Shown: piece after piece, positions 47,630 to 56,947 of the stretch
How positions within the stretch are numbered: the stretch's first letter is position 1
How the letters are laid out: each line of letters opens with the position of its first letter
Assembly (NCBI RefSeq): GCF_900101745.1
Contig: NZ_FNAD01000006.1
Coordinates: forward strand, 62,001 to 126,000
Direction of reading: 5' to 3'
DNA from: Glycomyces harbinensis
GTDB taxonomy: Bacteria > Actinomycetota > Actinomycetes > Mycobacteriales > Micromonosporaceae
DNA: 64,000 nucleotides
The notes under the pieces: generated by a model
Databases searched by the model: none
What the model saw: only the letters and a program-made list of their open reading frames with translations
What the model was told of the DNA's origin: nothing
Program-made: the position numbers and the translations under genes

Positions 47630-47732
47630 TGGGGGCGTTGCCCGCAGCGCCTCCTCCGTTCGACGCGGCGCACCGGCCCCTCGGCGGAGGACGATGACGT
47701 CGGGACGAGGAGGCCCTGTCATGACCCCTCGG

Positions 47733-48710
47733 TCAGGCGGCGGGTTCCTTCTCCACGATGCGGTCGCCCTCGCGTTCGCCGTGGATCTCGTAGTGCAGCA
47801 CCTGCGCGCCCTCCACCAGCGGCTCGCGCCGCCGCAGGCTGAACGGGACCGCCATCGCCGCGACCCACAGCACCCCGGCGCCCAGCATGTGCATCCCCAC
47901 CAGCAGCACCGGCAGGTCCAGGTAGTACTGCGTGTAGCCGATGACCCCCTGCAGGAGCTCCACGACCAGCAGCACGTACGCCGTCCGCTTCGCCGCCTCC
48001 GGCGCCTTCACCGCGTGCAGCGCCGCGATGAGCGCCACCGTCAGCCCCAGCAGCAGCCACACCAGGTCCGCGTGCAGCTGCGACATCAGCGCCGGGTCCA
48101 TGCCGTTGCGCGGCGTGTCGGCGTCGCCCGCGTGCGGGCCCGAACCGGTCACGACCACCCCGAGCACGATCACCGCGAACGCGACCCCCACCAGGCCCCT
48201 GCTCAGCAGCACCACCGCCCGCGGCACCAGCGGCACGACCGCGCCGTCCGGCTCGCCCGAGCGCGCGTACAGCGCCACCGACAGCGCCACCAGCGGGATC
48301 GAGGCCAGGAAGTGCAGGCCCACCACCCACGGGTTCAGGTTCGTCCAGACGGTGATCCCGCCGATGACCGCCTGCACCGGCACGTACAGCATCCCCAGCA
48401 GCGCCAGCTTCACGAGCGACCTCCGCCGCGGGATGCGCAGCCACGCCGCCACCAGGGCGCCCAGCGCGATCGCCACCAGCGCGAACGTCAGCACGCGGTT
48501 CCCGAACTCGATCACCCCGTAGATCCCCATCTCAGGGGTCGTGACCAGGGAATCGGCGGTGCACTTGGGCCATTCGGGGCAGCCCAGGCCCGACTCGGTC
48601 AGGCGCACCGCGCCGCCGGTCACGATGATGCCGACGTTCGCGACCACGCTGGCGAGCGCCCACCGCCGAATCGCCTTGGGCTGACCGAACCACCGCTGCA
48701 AGAGCTTCAC
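47733..48710 (-). CDS. ctaA: Heme A synthase (COX15/CtaA family)
   Basis: A 325-residue membrane enzyme that oxidises heme O to heme A for aa3 cytochrome oxidase. About eight transmembrane helices form two four-helix bundles. The extracytoplasmic Cys pair SGLGCPEWPKC (about residues 40-50) marks the Bacillus/actinobacterial type, with heme-ligand histidines in VGLHF and LHADL. The GTG at 48710 follows a TAGATT -10 at leaderless distance. It is divergent from sufR, with an iron box between them. Its functional partner ctaB is at 22073. Confidence 0.93.
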   Translation of the reverse strand: MKLLQRWFGQPKAIRRWALASVVANVGIIVTGGAVRLTESGLGCPEWPKCTADSLVTTPEMGIYGVIEFGNRVLTFALVAIALGALVAAWLRIPRRRSLVKLALLGMLYVPVQAVIGGITVWTNLNPWVVGLHFLASIPLVALSVALYARSGEPDGAVVPLVPRAVVLLSRGLVGVAFAVIVLGVVVTGSGPHAGDADTPRNGMDPALMSQLHADLVWLLLGLTVALIAALHAVKAPEAAKRTAYVLLVVELLQGVIGYTQYYLDLPVLLVGMHMLGAGVLWVAAMAVPFSLRRREPLVEGAQVLHYEIHGEREGDRIVEKEPAA

Positions 48711-48716
48711 GCCGCG

Positions 48717-48722
48717 AATCTA
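48717..48722 (-). promoter_or_regulatory. -10 of ctaA
   Basis: TAGATT on the minus strand, 6 bp before the GTG start; leaderless layout. Confidence 0.5.
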
Positions 48723-48786
48723 TCCTCAAGCCCGTCAGGGTTCTTGCCGCGGTCCGCCGGGTGTGGGCCGCGCCTTGCGTGACAGG

Positions 48787-48805
48787 TGAGGTTAGGCAAG
48801 CCTGA
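48787..48805. promoter_or_regulatory. IdeR/DtxR-type iron box between ctaA and sufR
   Basis: The 19 bases TGAGGTTAGGCAAGCCTGA match the IdeR/DmdR consensus TTAGGTTAGGCTAACCTAA at 15 of 19 positions. It is about 60 bp upstream of the sufR -10 and 65 bp from that of ctaA, so iron-loaded regulator could act on either gene. A link between iron level and Fe-S or heme A production is plausible. Confidence 0.6.
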
Positions 48806-48853
48806 GTGCCACGTCTCACCTCGGGTCGTCTCGACGCGCCGCCGCGAATTAAG

Positions 48854-48859
48854 TAACAT
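48854..48859 (+). promoter_or_regulatory. -10 of sufR and the suf operon
   Basis: TAACAT lies 7 bp before the GTG start of sufR; leaderless layout. Confidence 0.5.
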
Positions 48860-48866
48860 TTACCTT

Positions 48867-49604
48867 GTGGAAATGGTGACGAGGGCGACCAGCCACTCGA
48901 CGGACGGGGACACCCGCCGCCGAGTGACCAGGCTGCTGCTCGAACACGGCCCCGCCACGGCCGTCGACCTCGCGCAGGCTCTCGGCATCACCGCCACCGC
49001 CACCCGCCGCCATCTCGACGCGATGGAGGCCGAAGGCCAGGTCGAGACCCGCGTGGTCAGGACCGCCGGCCGCGGAAGGCCCGCCAAGAGCTACCAGCTC
49101 ACGGCCGCCGCCCGCACGAACATCGGCCACACCTACGATGACCTCGCGATGGAGGCCCTGCGCTGGATCCGCCGCTTCGAAGGCGAGGACGCCGTCGGCG
49201 GCTTCGCCGCCGAGCAGGTCGCGCGCCTGGAGGCCCGCTGCCGGGCCGCCCTCGACGCGGTCGACCCGGACGATCCGATGGCGCGCGCCCAGGCGCTGGC
49301 CACCGCCATGTCGGGCGAGGGCTACGCCGCAACGGCGTCGGTCATCGCCTCGGGCGGGCAGATCTGCCAGCACCACTGCCCGGTGGCGGGCGTGGCCGCG
49401 GAGTTCCCGCAGCTGTGCGAGGCGGAGACTCGGGTGATCAGCCGCCTGCTGGGCGTCCACGTCCAGCGGCTGGCCACGATCGCCAACGGGGACGGGGTGT
49501 GCACCACCCACGTGCCCGGCAAGACCCACGGCCGCAAGGCCACAGGCGCCGACGGGGGAAGCGGACCGGTTCCGCTGCCCGACCCCGGACGCGCGGACCG
49601 ATAA
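48867..49604 (+). CDS. sufR: Fe-S cluster-sensing repressor SufR
   Basis: A 245-residue regulator. A winged helix-turn-helix (VTRLLLEHGPATAVDLAQ ... TATRRHLDAMEAEG) fills the first 75 residues. The C-terminal part holds the Cys residues that carry a [4Fe-4S] cluster: ICQHHCP, LCEAE and VCTTH. In mycobacteria and cyanobacteria holo-SufR represses the suf operon and releases it when clusters are lost. The GTG at 48867 (or ATG at 48873) is chosen from the adjacent -10. It heads the suf operon; sufB begins 27 bp after its stop. Confidence 0.93.
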   Translation: MEMVTRATSHSTDGDTRRRVTRLLLEHGPATAVDLAQALGITATATRRHLDAMEAEGQVETRVVRTAGRGRPAKSYQLTAAARTNIGHTYDDLAMEALRWIRRFEGEDAVGGFAAEQVARLEARCRAALDAVDPDDPMARAQALATAMSGEGYAATASVIASGGQICQHHCPVAGVAAEFPQLCEAETRVISRLLGVHVQRLATIANGDGVCTTHVPGKTHGRKATGADGGSGPVPLPDPGRADR

Positions 49605-49631
49605 CCCGACAGGTCAAAGGTGAGACTTGAG

Positions 49632-51065
49632 ATGACCGACACGCAGAAGCCCGAGCCGCTCAGCCAGGAAGAGGCGCTCGCCTCCCTGGAGCGGTACGAG
49701 TACGGCTGGGCCGACTCCGACGCCGCCGGCGAGAACGCGCGCCGCGGGCTGACCGAAGAGGTCGTCCGCGACATCTCCGCGCGCAAGGCCGAACCCGAGT
49801 GGATGCTCGACCTGCGCCTGAAGGGCCTCAAGCTCTTCGGCCGCAAGCCCATGCCCAACTGGGGCGCCGACCTGTCCGGCATCGACTTCGACAACATCAA
49901 GTACTACGTCGAGGCCTCCGAGAGGCAGGCCGAGTCCTGGGAGGACCTGCCCGAGGACATCAAGAAGACCTACGACAAGCTGGGCATCCCCGAGGCCGAG
50001 CGCCAGCAGCTCGTCTCCGGCGTCGCCGCCCAGTACGAGTCGACCGTCCTCTACCACTCCATCCGCGAGGACCTGGAGCAGCAGGGCGTCGTCTTCATGG
50101 ACACCGACACCGCGCTCAAGGAGCACCCCGAGCTCTTCAAGGAGTACTTCGGCACGGTGATCCCGGTGGGCGACAACAAGTTCGCCGCGCTGAACACCGC
50201 GACCTGGTCCGGCGGCTCGTTCATCTACGTGCCCAAGGGCGTCCACGTCGACATCCCGCTCCAGGCCTACTTCCGGATCAACACCGAGAACATGGGCCAG
50301 TTCGAGCGCACGCTCATCATCGCCGACGAGGGCTCGTTCGTGCACTACATCGAGGGCTGCACCGCCCCGGTGTACTCCTCGGACTCGCTGCACTCCGCGG
50401 TCGTGGAGATCATCGTCAAGAAGGACGCCCGCGTCCGGTACACGACCATCCAGAACTGGTCGTCCAACGTCTACAACCTGGTCACCAAGCGCGCCATCGC
50501 CGAGCAGGGCGCGACCATGGAATGGGTCGACGGCAACCTCGGCTCCAAGGTCACCATGAAGTACCCGGCCGTGGTCATGGTCGGCGAGCACGCCAAGGGC
50601 GAGGTCCTGTCGGTCGCCATGGCCGGCGCGGGCCAGCACCAGGACACCGGCGCGAAGATGACGCACGCCGCGCCGCACACCTCCTCGACGATCGTCTCCA
50701 AGTCGATCTCCCGGGGCGGCGGCCGCACCTCCTACCGCGGCCTGGTCAAGGTCGACGAGGGCTCGCACCACTCGAAGTCCACGGTCAAGTGCGACGCGCT
50801 GCTGGTCGACACCATCTCGCGCTCCGACACGTACCCGTACGTCGACATCCGCGAGGACGACGTCGACATGGGCCACGAGGCCACGGTCTCCAAGATCGGC
50901 GAAGACCAGATGTTCTACCTCATGAGCCGGGGCCTCACCGAGGACGAGGCGGCGGCCATGATCGTGCGCGGCTTCATCGAGCCCATCGCCAAGGAGCTGC
51001 CGATGGAGTACGCCCTCGAGCTGAACCGCCTGATCGAACTCCAGATGGAAGGCGCGGTCGGTTAA
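49632..51065 (+). CDS. sufB: Fe-S cluster assembly scaffold SufB
   Basis: A 477-residue core scaffold of the SufBC2D complex on which clusters form. The beta-helix core contains [10 protein letters not shown] with the Cys equivalent to the sulfur acceptor of E. coli SufB (about residue 387), and the C-terminus has [20 protein letters not shown]. No intein interrupts it, unlike in some mycobacteria. The ATG at 49632 is preferred to an in-frame GTG at 49620, which coincides with the ribosome-binding region. Confidence 0.96.
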   Translation: MTDTQKPEPLSQEEALASLERYEYGWADSDAAGENARRGLTEEVVRDISARKAEPEWMLDLRLKGLKLFGRKPMPNWGADLSGIDFDNIKYYVEASERQAESWEDLPEDIKKTYDKLGIPEAERQQLVSGVAAQYESTVLYHSIREDLEQQGVVFMDTDTALKEHPELFKEYFGTVIPVGDNKFAALNTATWSGGSFIYVPKGVHVDIPLQAYFRINTENMGQFERTLIIADEGSFVHYIEGCTAPVYSSDSLHSAVVEIIVKKDARVRYTTIQNWSSNVYNLVTKRAIAEQGATMEWVDGNLGSKVTMKYPAVVMVGEHAKGEVLSVAMAGAGQHQDTGAKMTHAAPHTSSTIVSKSISRGGGRTSYRGLVKVDEGSHHSKSTVKCDALLVDTISRSDTYPYVDIREDDVDMGHEATVSKIGEDQMFYLMSRGLTEDEAAAMIVRGFIEPIAKELPMEYALELNRLIELQMEGAVG

Positions 51066-51098
51066 GCGACCGGTCGAGGACTAGGAACCAGAGATTTC

Positions 51099-52307
51099 AT
51101 GAGCATCGAATTGGCAGTCGCCAAGCCGCACACCCACGGCGCCGGAGAAGTGCCCCCGAAGACCAAGTCCCAGCTGCTGCGCTCGTTCGAGCCCGCCGAC
51201 TTCCCGGCCCTCACCGGCCGCGAAGAGGACTGGCGCTTCACGCCCGTCAAGCGCCTCGCCGGGCTCGAGTCGACCGAGACCGCGCCCGCGGCCAAGGCCG
51301 CCGAGTACGCGATCCGCAGCCTGCCCGAAGGGGTCACCGCCGCGGCCGTCGGCAAGGACGACGAGCGCCTCGGCTCCATCCTCACGCCCTTCGACCGGCC
51401 CAGCGCCGTCGCCTGGGCCAAGAGCGAGAAGGCCCTCCTCGTCGCCGTCGCGCCCGAGACCCGGGTGTCCGAACCCGTCTGGATCGACGTCACCGGCGGC
51501 GGCCTCGACGGCGCCACCTGGGCCCACACGTTCATCGAGGTCGGCCACCACGCCGACGCCACCCTGATCGTGCGCCACACCGGCCTGGCCCGCCTCGGCG
51601 ACAACGTCGAGATCTCCGTCGGCGACGGCGCGCACCTGCGCCTGGTCGTCGTCGCCGAATGGGACCGCGAGTCCACGCACGTCGAGCACCAGAAGGCCCG
51701 CCTGGGCCGCGACGCCAAACTCGACCACATCGCCGTCACGCTCGGCGGCGACCTGGTCCGCCAGTACCTGTCGGTCGACTACGCCGCCCAAGGCGGCTCC
51801 GTGGACGCCTACGGCCTCTACTTCGCCGACGCCGGCCAGCACCTGGAGCAGCGCCAGCTCGTGGACCACTCGGTCCCCGACTGCCGCTCCAACGTCAACT
51901 ACCGCGGCGCCCTCCAGGGCCGGGACGCGCACACCGTGTGGATCGGCGACGTCCTCATCCAGGACAAGGCCACCGGCACCGACACCTACGAGATCAACCG
52001 CAACCTCGTGCTCTCCGACGGCGCCCGCGCCGACTCGGTCCCCAACCTGGAGATCGAGACCGGCGAGATCACCGGGGCCGGACACGCCTCGACGACCGGC
52101 CGCTTCGACGAGGAGCACCTGTTCTACCTCCAGTCCAGGGGCATCCCCGAGCCGGAGGCCCGCCGCCTGGTCGTCAAGGGCTTCTTCAACGAAGTCCTCC
52201 AGAAGATCCCCGACGAGGGCCTGCGCGAGGAGCTCACCGAGCTCGTCGTCGCCCGCCTCGACTCGGGTGCCTTCGTCGCGCCGGGAGACATCGAGGCAGG
52301 TGCCTAG
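51099..52307 (+). CDS. sufD: Fe-S cluster assembly protein SufD
   Basis: A 402-residue paralogue of SufB and its partner in the SufBC2D scaffold. Visible: EEDWRFTPVKRL near residue 42, the beta-helix core with LVDHSVPDCRSNVNYRGAL (the His needed at the SufB-SufD interface), and the SufC-binding C-terminus SRGIPEPEARRLVVKGFF. The stop is followed at once by the ATG of the Rieske gene. Confidence 0.95.
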   Translation: MSIELAVAKPHTHGAGEVPPKTKSQLLRSFEPADFPALTGREEDWRFTPVKRLAGLESTETAPAAKAAEYAIRSLPEGVTAAAVGKDDERLGSILTPFDRPSAVAWAKSEKALLVAVAPETRVSEPVWIDVTGGGLDGATWAHTFIEVGHHADATLIVRHTGLARLGDNVEISVGDGAHLRLVVVAEWDRESTHVEHQKARLGRDAKLDHIAVTLGGDLVRQYLSVDYAAQGGSVDAYGLYFADAGQHLEQRQLVDHSVPDCRSNVNYRGALQGRDAHTVWIGDVLIQDKATGTDTYEINRNLVLSDGARADSVPNLEIETGEITGAGHASTTGRFDEEHLFYLQSRGIPEPEARRLVVKGFFNEVLQKIPDEGLREELTELVVARLDSGAFVAPGDIEAGA

Positions 52308-52649
52308 ATGACCGACGCCGACTTCCTGCGCGTGTGCGCGCTCGACGACCTGCCGGAGGCCGAGCCCGTCGCGGCCGACATCCACGGCACGTCGATCGTG
52401 CTCGTCCGCCGGGCCGACGAGGTGTTCGCCCTCCACGACGAGTGCTCCCACGCCGCCGTGGCGCTCTCCGAAGGCGACATCGAGGACTGCTCGATCGAAT
52501 GCTGGCTCCACGGGTCGAGCTTCGACCTGCGGACCGGCAAGCCGTCCGGGCCGCCCGCCACCGTCGCCGTCCCGACCTACCCGGTCGAGCTGCGCGAGGG
52601 CGACGTGTACCTCAGCCTGAAACCCAAGACCACCGAAACCGCGAACTGA
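52308..52649 (+). CDS. Rieske [2Fe-2S] ferredoxin of the suf operon
   Basis: A 113-residue soluble Rieske protein. The cluster ligands are Cys46-x-His48 and Cys65-x2-His68 (ECSHA ... ECWLHGSSFD). Such a gene sits between sufD and sufC in many actinomycetes and probably donates electrons during cluster assembly. Its start codon abuts the sufD stop, so translation is coupled. Confidence 0.92.
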   Translation: MTDADFLRVCALDDLPEAEPVAADIHGTSIVLVRRADEVFALHDECSHAAVALSEGDIEDCSIECWLHGSSFDLRTGKPSGPPATVAVPTYPVELREGDVYLSLKPKTTETAN

Positions 52650-52670
52650 CGCCGAGAAGGAACACCAGTC

Positions 52671-53432
52671 ATGAGCAAGCTTGAGATCCGCGACCTGCAC
52701 GTCTCGGTCAACACCGAAGAGGGCGCCAAGCCGATCCTGCACGGCGTCGACCTGACCATCAACTCGGGCGAGACCCACGCCATCATGGGCCCCAACGGCT
52801 CCGGCAAGTCCACGCTCGCCTACTCGCTGGCCGGGCACCCGAAGTACGAGATCACCGGCGGCGAGGTCCTCCTCGACGGCGAAGACGTCCTGGCGATGAC
52901 CGTCGACGAGCGCGCCCGCGCCGGCCTGTTCCTCGCCATGCAGTACCCGGTCGAGGTCCCCGGCGTCAGCGTCTCCAACTTCCTGCGCACCGCCAAGACC
53001 GCCGTCGACGGCGAGGCCCCCAAGATCCGCACCTGGATGAAGGACCTCAAGGGCGCCATGGCCGACCTCAAGATGGACGAGGCCTTCGTCAACCGCAACG
53101 TCAACGAGGGCTTCTCCGGCGGCGAGAAGAAGCGCCACGAGATCCTCCAGATGGAGCTGCTCAAGCCCAAGATCGCCATCCTCGACGAGACCGACTCCGG
53201 CCTCGACGTGGACGCGCTGCGCACCGTCTCCGAGGGCATCAACCACGCCAAGGCCACCAGCAACCCCGGCGTCCTGCTCATCACGCACTACACGCGCATC
53301 CTGCGGTACGTGAAGCCCGACTTCGTCCACGTCTTCGTCGACGGCCGGATCGCCGAAGAGGGCGGGCCCGAACTCGCGGACAAGCTCGAAGCCGAGGGCT
53401 ACGAGTCCTACGTCGGCACGAAGGCCGCCTAG
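52671..53432 (+). CDS. sufC: Fe-S cluster assembly ATPase SufC
   Basis: A 253-residue ABC-type ATPase of the SufBC2D complex. Walker A is GPNGSGKST (about residues 39-47), the signature is FSGGEKKRHEILQ, and Walker B is IAILDETDSGLDVDAL, where the SufC-specific Ser-Gly-Leu-Asp is intact. ATP-driven dimerisation reshapes SufB-SufD to allow cluster building. A good GAGAAGGA site precedes the ATG. Confidence 0.96.
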   Translation: MSKLEIRDLHVSVNTEEGAKPILHGVDLTINSGETHAIMGPNGSGKSTLAYSLAGHPKYEITGGEVLLDGEDVLAMTVDERARAGLFLAMQYPVEVPGVSVSNFLRTAKTAVDGEAPKIRTWMKDLKGAMADLKMDEAFVNRNVNEGFSGGEKKRHEILQMELLKPKIAILDETDSGLDVDALRTVSEGINHAKATSNPGVLLITHYTRILRYVKPDFVHVFVDGRIAEEGGPELADKLEAEGYESYVGTKAA

Positions 53433-53453
53433 CCAACCGGAAAGAAGGAGCCC

Positions 53454-54722
53454 GTGGACGCCGCAACCAAGCTCGACGTCGAGGCCATCCGCGCCGACTT
53501 CCCGATCCTTCGGCGAATGATCGGCGACAAACCGCTGGCCTACCTCGACTCGGCCGCGACCTCGCAGAAGCCCGTCCAGGTCGTCGAGGCGATGCGCCGC
53601 TTCACCGAGCACTCGAACGCGAACATCTCGCGCTCGGTCCACACGCTCGGTTCCGAGGCCACCGAGGCCTACGAGGGCGCCCGCGCGAAGGTCGCCGCGT
53701 TCATCGGCGCCCCGAGCGCCGACGAGGTGGTGTTCACCAAGAACTCCACCGAGGCGATCAACCTGATGGCCTACGCGTTCCAGAACGCGGCGCTGGACCC
53801 GGCCGCCGACCCGCGCTTCAAGATCGGCCCCGGCGACGAGATCGTCGTGACCGAGATGGAGCACCACGCCAACCTCATCCCGTGGCAGCAGCTCGCGCTG
53901 CGCACGGGAGCGACGCTGAAGTGGATCGGCATCACCGACCACGGCCGCCTCGACCTCGAGAGCGTCCCCGAAGTGATCACCGAGCGGTGCAAGATCGTCT
54001 CGTTCACCGCCGTCGCCAACCTGCTCGGCACCGTGAACCCGACCTCCCAGATCACCGCCCGCGCCCGCGAGGTCGGCGCCCTGGTGGGCCTCGACGCCTC
54101 CCAGTCCGTGCCGCACATTCCGGTGGACGTCGCCGAACTCGGCGTCGACTTCATCGCCTTCACCGGACACAAGATGCTCGGGCCCACCGGCATCGGCGTC
54201 CTGTGGGCGAAAGCGGACCTCCTGGACGCGATGCCCCCGTTCCTCACGGGCGGCTCGATGATCAAGACCGTCACCATGGAGCGCACCACGTTCGCCCCGG
54301 CACCGGCGAAGTTCGAGGCCGGCACGCCGCCGATCGCCGAGGCCGTGGGCCTCGCGGCCGCCGTCGACTACCTCGACAAGCTCGGCATGGAGAACGTGCG
54401 CGCCCACGAGAAGGAGCTGGCCGGGTACATGCTCGAGCGGCTCGAGACCGTCGACGGCCTCACGGTCATCGGCCCGCGCGTCCCGATCGGGCGCAGCGCC
54501 ACGGTCTCCTTCACCTTCGCGGACGTCCACCCGCACGACGTCGGCCAGATCCTCGACGCCGAGGGCATCGCCGTCCGCGTCGGGCACCACTGCGCCAAGC
54601 CCACGTGCGACCGCTTCGGCGTCAACGCCACCACGCGCGCCTCCGGGTACGTCTACAACACCCACGAGGAAATAGACCGGCTCGTGGAGGCGTTGGCCCA
54701 GGTGCGAAAGGTGTTCGGCTGA
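53454..54722 (+). CDS. sufS: Cysteine desulfurase SufS
   Basis: A 422-residue PLP enzyme that takes sulfur from cysteine. The PLP Lys lies in FTGHKMLGPTG, and the persulfide Cys in RVGHHCAKPTC near residue 380, the class II arrangement. The GTG at 53454 follows AAGAAGGAG. The stop overlaps the sufU start (TGATG), matching the SufS-to-SufU sulfur relay. Confidence 0.96.
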   Translation: MDAATKLDVEAIRADFPILRRMIGDKPLAYLDSAATSQKPVQVVEAMRRFTEHSNANISRSVHTLGSEATEAYEGARAKVAAFIGAPSADEVVFTKNSTEAINLMAYAFQNAALDPAADPRFKIGPGDEIVVTEMEHHANLIPWQQLALRTGATLKWIGITDHGRLDLESVPEVITERCKIVSFTAVANLLGTVNPTSQITARAREVGALVGLDASQSVPHIPVDVAELGVDFIAFTGHKMLGPTGIGVLWAKADLLDAMPPFLTGGSMIKTVTMERTTFAPAPAKFEAGTPPIAEAVGLAAAVDYLDKLGMENVRAHEKELAGYMLERLETVDGLTVIGPRVPIGRSATVSFTFADVHPHDVGQILDAEGIAVRVGHHCAKPTCDRFGVNATTRASGYVYNTHEEIDRLVEALAQVRKVFG

Positions 54723-55183
54723 TGAATCTCGACGAGCTCTACCAGGAAGTCATCCTGGACCACTACAAGCGCCCCCGCGGCGTCGGCCTGCGTGAACCCT
54801 TCGAGGGCGAGTCCCACCAGGTCAACCCGACCTGCGGCGACGAGATCACCCTCCGGGTCCACGTGGAGGGCGGCAAGGTCGCCGACGTCTCCTACGAGAA
54901 CGTCGGCTGCTCGATCTCCAAGGCCTCCGCGTCGGTACTGTACGAACTCGTCAACGGTTCGACCGTGGACGACGCGCTGGCCCGCCTGGCCGAGTTCACC
55001 GAACTGATGAACTCCAAGGGCCAGGACGAAGGCGACGAGGAGACCCTGGAGGACGCGGTCGCGTTCGCCGGCGTCTCGAAATACCCGATGCGCGTCAAAT
55101 GCGCGCTGCTGGGCTGGATGGCGTTCAAGGACGCCCTGGTCCGCGCAGAAGCCTCGATCCCGGGAAGGACCGACGCAGCATGA
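54722..55183 (+). CDS. sufU: Sulfur-relay protein SufU
   Basis: A 153-residue zinc-containing IscU-like protein that accepts sulfur from SufS. The ligands Cys38, Asp40, Cys63 and Cys127 are visible in NPTCGDE, GCSISKAS and RVKCALLGW. The 20-residue insertion typical of SufU between Cys63 and Cys127 is present. It overlaps sufS by one base and sufT by four (ATGA). Confidence 0.95.
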   Translation: MNLDELYQEVILDHYKRPRGVGLREPFEGESHQVNPTCGDEITLRVHVEGGKVADVSYENVGCSISKASASVLYELVNGSTVDDALARLAEFTELMNSKGQDEGDEETLEDAVAFAGVSKYPMRVKCALLGWMAFKDALVRAEASIPGRTDAA

Positions 55184-55518
55184 GTGAAGATGTGAAGACC
55201 AAAGAGGACGACATCCTCGAGGCCATGAAAGACGTCGTCGACCCCGAGCTGGGCATCAACGTCGTCGACCTGGGCCTCATCTACGGCGTCCACGTGGACG
55301 AGCAGAACGTGGTCACCCTCGACATGACGCTCACCTCGGCGGCCTGCCCGCTGACGGACGTCATCGAGGACCAGTCCCGCTCGGCTCTGACCAGCGGCCC
55401 GGAAGGCGGCCTCGCCGCCGACCTGAAGATCAACTGGGTGTGGATCCCGCCGTGGGGCCCCGACAAGATCACCGACGACGGCCGCGACCAGCTCCGCGCC
55501 CTCGGATTCAACGTCTAG
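55180..55518 (+). CDS. sufT: DUF59/MIP18 family Fe-S maturation protein (SufT-like)
   Basis: A 112-residue protein with the MIP18 signature VVDPELGINVVDLGLIY and LTSAACPLTDVIEDQ, whose Cys is conserved in Fe-S carrier relatives. Relatives help to deliver clusters to target enzymes. The ATG at 55180 overlaps the sufU stop as ATGA; an upstream in-frame start would run through sufU. Confidence 0.9.
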   Translation: MSEDVKTKEDDILEAMKDVVDPELGINVVDLGLIYGVHVDEQNVVTLDMTLTSAACPLTDVIEDQSRSALTSGPEGGLAADLKINWVWIPPWGPDKITDDGRDQLRALGFNV

Positions 55519-55521
55519 TCG

Positions 55522-56211
55522 ATGGTGAAGATCCGCCCCGCCTCCGGCGGCGGCAGGATCGTCGAGGTCGAGCCCGAACGGCTCCCCAAGTGGGTCGCGA
55601 ACTTCGCCGCCCGCAACGGCGGCATCGCGGGCCACCACGCCGAAGGCGACGCCTGGACGATCGAATCGAACGAAGGCCCGTCGGCCGGTCTCGGCGAACT
55701 TGCGAGCCGTAAATCGGCACAAGTCACCTGGGCACTGGCCGGCGGCCTGCCCTCCTCGTGGCTACTCGACGCCGACCCGGTGACGGCCGCCGAGCATCTG
55801 CGGGACTACGCCCTCGAGCCGCGCCGCATCGCCGTCCTCCTCGCCCGCAAGGGCGCTTACTCGGTCGGCATCGTGGAGGACGGGCGGGTGAAGGTCTCCA
55901 AGACCGACACCGCCTACGTCCAGGGAACGACCAAGGCCGGCGGCCAGTCCCAGCAGCGTTTCGCGAGAAGGCGTGAAGGCCAGGCGAAGGCCGCCGAGAA
56001 GCGCGCCCGGGAGGCCGTGTTCGCCGTCCTCGGCAACGCCGCGTTCGACGCGCTGGTCACCGGCGGACCGGTCGAGGGCATCCTCGAGGACCCGAGGCTC
56101 GCCGAGCTCAGACCAGCCGTCCACTTCGGCGACATCGCCGAACCCAAGGCGGTGCTGCTGACCGAGACGGCCTACCGTGCCATCGGCTTCCGGGTCCGGC
56201 TGCCGCAGTAG
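55522..56211 (+). CDS. acVLRF1-type peptidyl-tRNA hydrolase/release factor
   Basis: A 229-residue protein matching the actinobacterial Vms1-like release factor 1 group. The eRF1-like catalytic loop is TTKAGGQSQQRFARRREGQ (about residues 135-153), where a Gln-containing GxxQ motif acts in peptidyl-tRNA hydrolysis. Family members are thought to free stalled nascent chains during ribosome rescue. It starts 3 bp after sufT, so it is co-transcribed with the suf operon. That placement suggests translation rescue is raised under Fe-S or oxidative stress; this link is inference. Confidence 0.75.
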   Translation: MVKIRPASGGGRIVEVEPERLPKWVANFAARNGGIAGHHAEGDAWTIESNEGPSAGLGELASRKSAQVTWALAGGLPSSWLLDADPVTAAEHLRDYALEPRRIAVLLARKGAYSVGIVEDGRVKVSKTDTAYVQGTTKAGGQSQQRFARRREGQAKAAEKRAREAVFAVLGNAAFDALVTGGPVEGILEDPRLAELRPAVHFGDIAEPKAVLLTETAYRAIGFRVRLPQ

Positions 56212-56232
56212 CGACGCGGCGGCTCGGGACGC

Positions 56233-56922
56233 TCACGCCAAGGCGAGGGTGACCAGGCGCTCGGCGTGCAGCCGCGTCGAGTCGAAGACCGGGACCGGAC
56301 CGTCGCCCTCGTCCACGAGCAGCGTGATCTCGGTGCAGCCGAAGATGATCCCCTCGCAGCCGCGTTCGGCGAGGTCGGCCATGAACCGCCGGTACGCCCT
56401 GCGGGAGTCCTCGTTGACGACGCCCAGGGTCAGCTCGTTGTAGATGATCTCGTGGACCACGTCGCGGTCCTCGGCGGGCGGCACCACGACCTCGATGCCG
56501 TGCCCGGCCATCCGCTCGGTGTAGAACGGCATCTCCATGGTGAACCGCGTCGCCAGGAGCCCGACGCGCCCGACCCCGGCCGCCCGGATGCTGTCGGCGG
56601 TCGCGTCGACCAGGTGCACGAACGGCACCGACACAGCCGCCTCGATCTGGTCGGCCACCAGGTGCATCGTGTTGGTGCACAGGCCGATCAGGTCGGCCCC
56701 GCCGCGTTCGAGCGACGCGGCCGCCTCGGCGAGGACCTTGCCCGCGCCGTCCCAGTCGCCGGCGCGCTGCATCGCCTCGATCTCCGCGAAGTCCACGGTG
56801 ACCATGAGGCTGCGGGCGTTGTGCTGCCCGCCGAGCCGCTCGCGGACGTCCTGGTTGACGAGCCGGTAGTACTCGGCGGACGACTCCCAGGACATCCCGC
56901 CGATCAATCCGATGGTGCGCAT
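56233..56922 (-). CDS. Aspartate/glutamate racemase family protein
   Basis: A 229-residue racemase with the two catalytic cysteines at 82 (LCTNTMH) and 196 (GCTEIT) and the N-terminal GLIGGMSWESSAEYY typical of the YgeA/aspartate racemase group. It may supply D-amino acids or act on amino-acid-like substrates. It is convergent with the suf operon and starts 25 bp after the toroid-protein gene, so it may be co-transcribed with it. Confidence 0.88.
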   Translation of the reverse strand: MRTIGLIGGMSWESSAEYYRLVNQDVRERLGGQHNARSLMVTVDFAEIEAMQRAGDWDGAGKVLAEAAASLERGGADLIGLCTNTMHLVADQIEAAVSVPFVHLVDATADSIRAAGVGRVGLLATRFTMEMPFYTERMAGHGIEVVVPPAEDRDVVHEIIYNELTLGVVNEDSRRAYRRFMADLAERGCEGIIFGCTEITLLVDEGDGPVPVFDSTRLHAERLVTLALA

Positions 56923-56947
56923 CGCCCCATTGTGCCCGACCGCGAGT

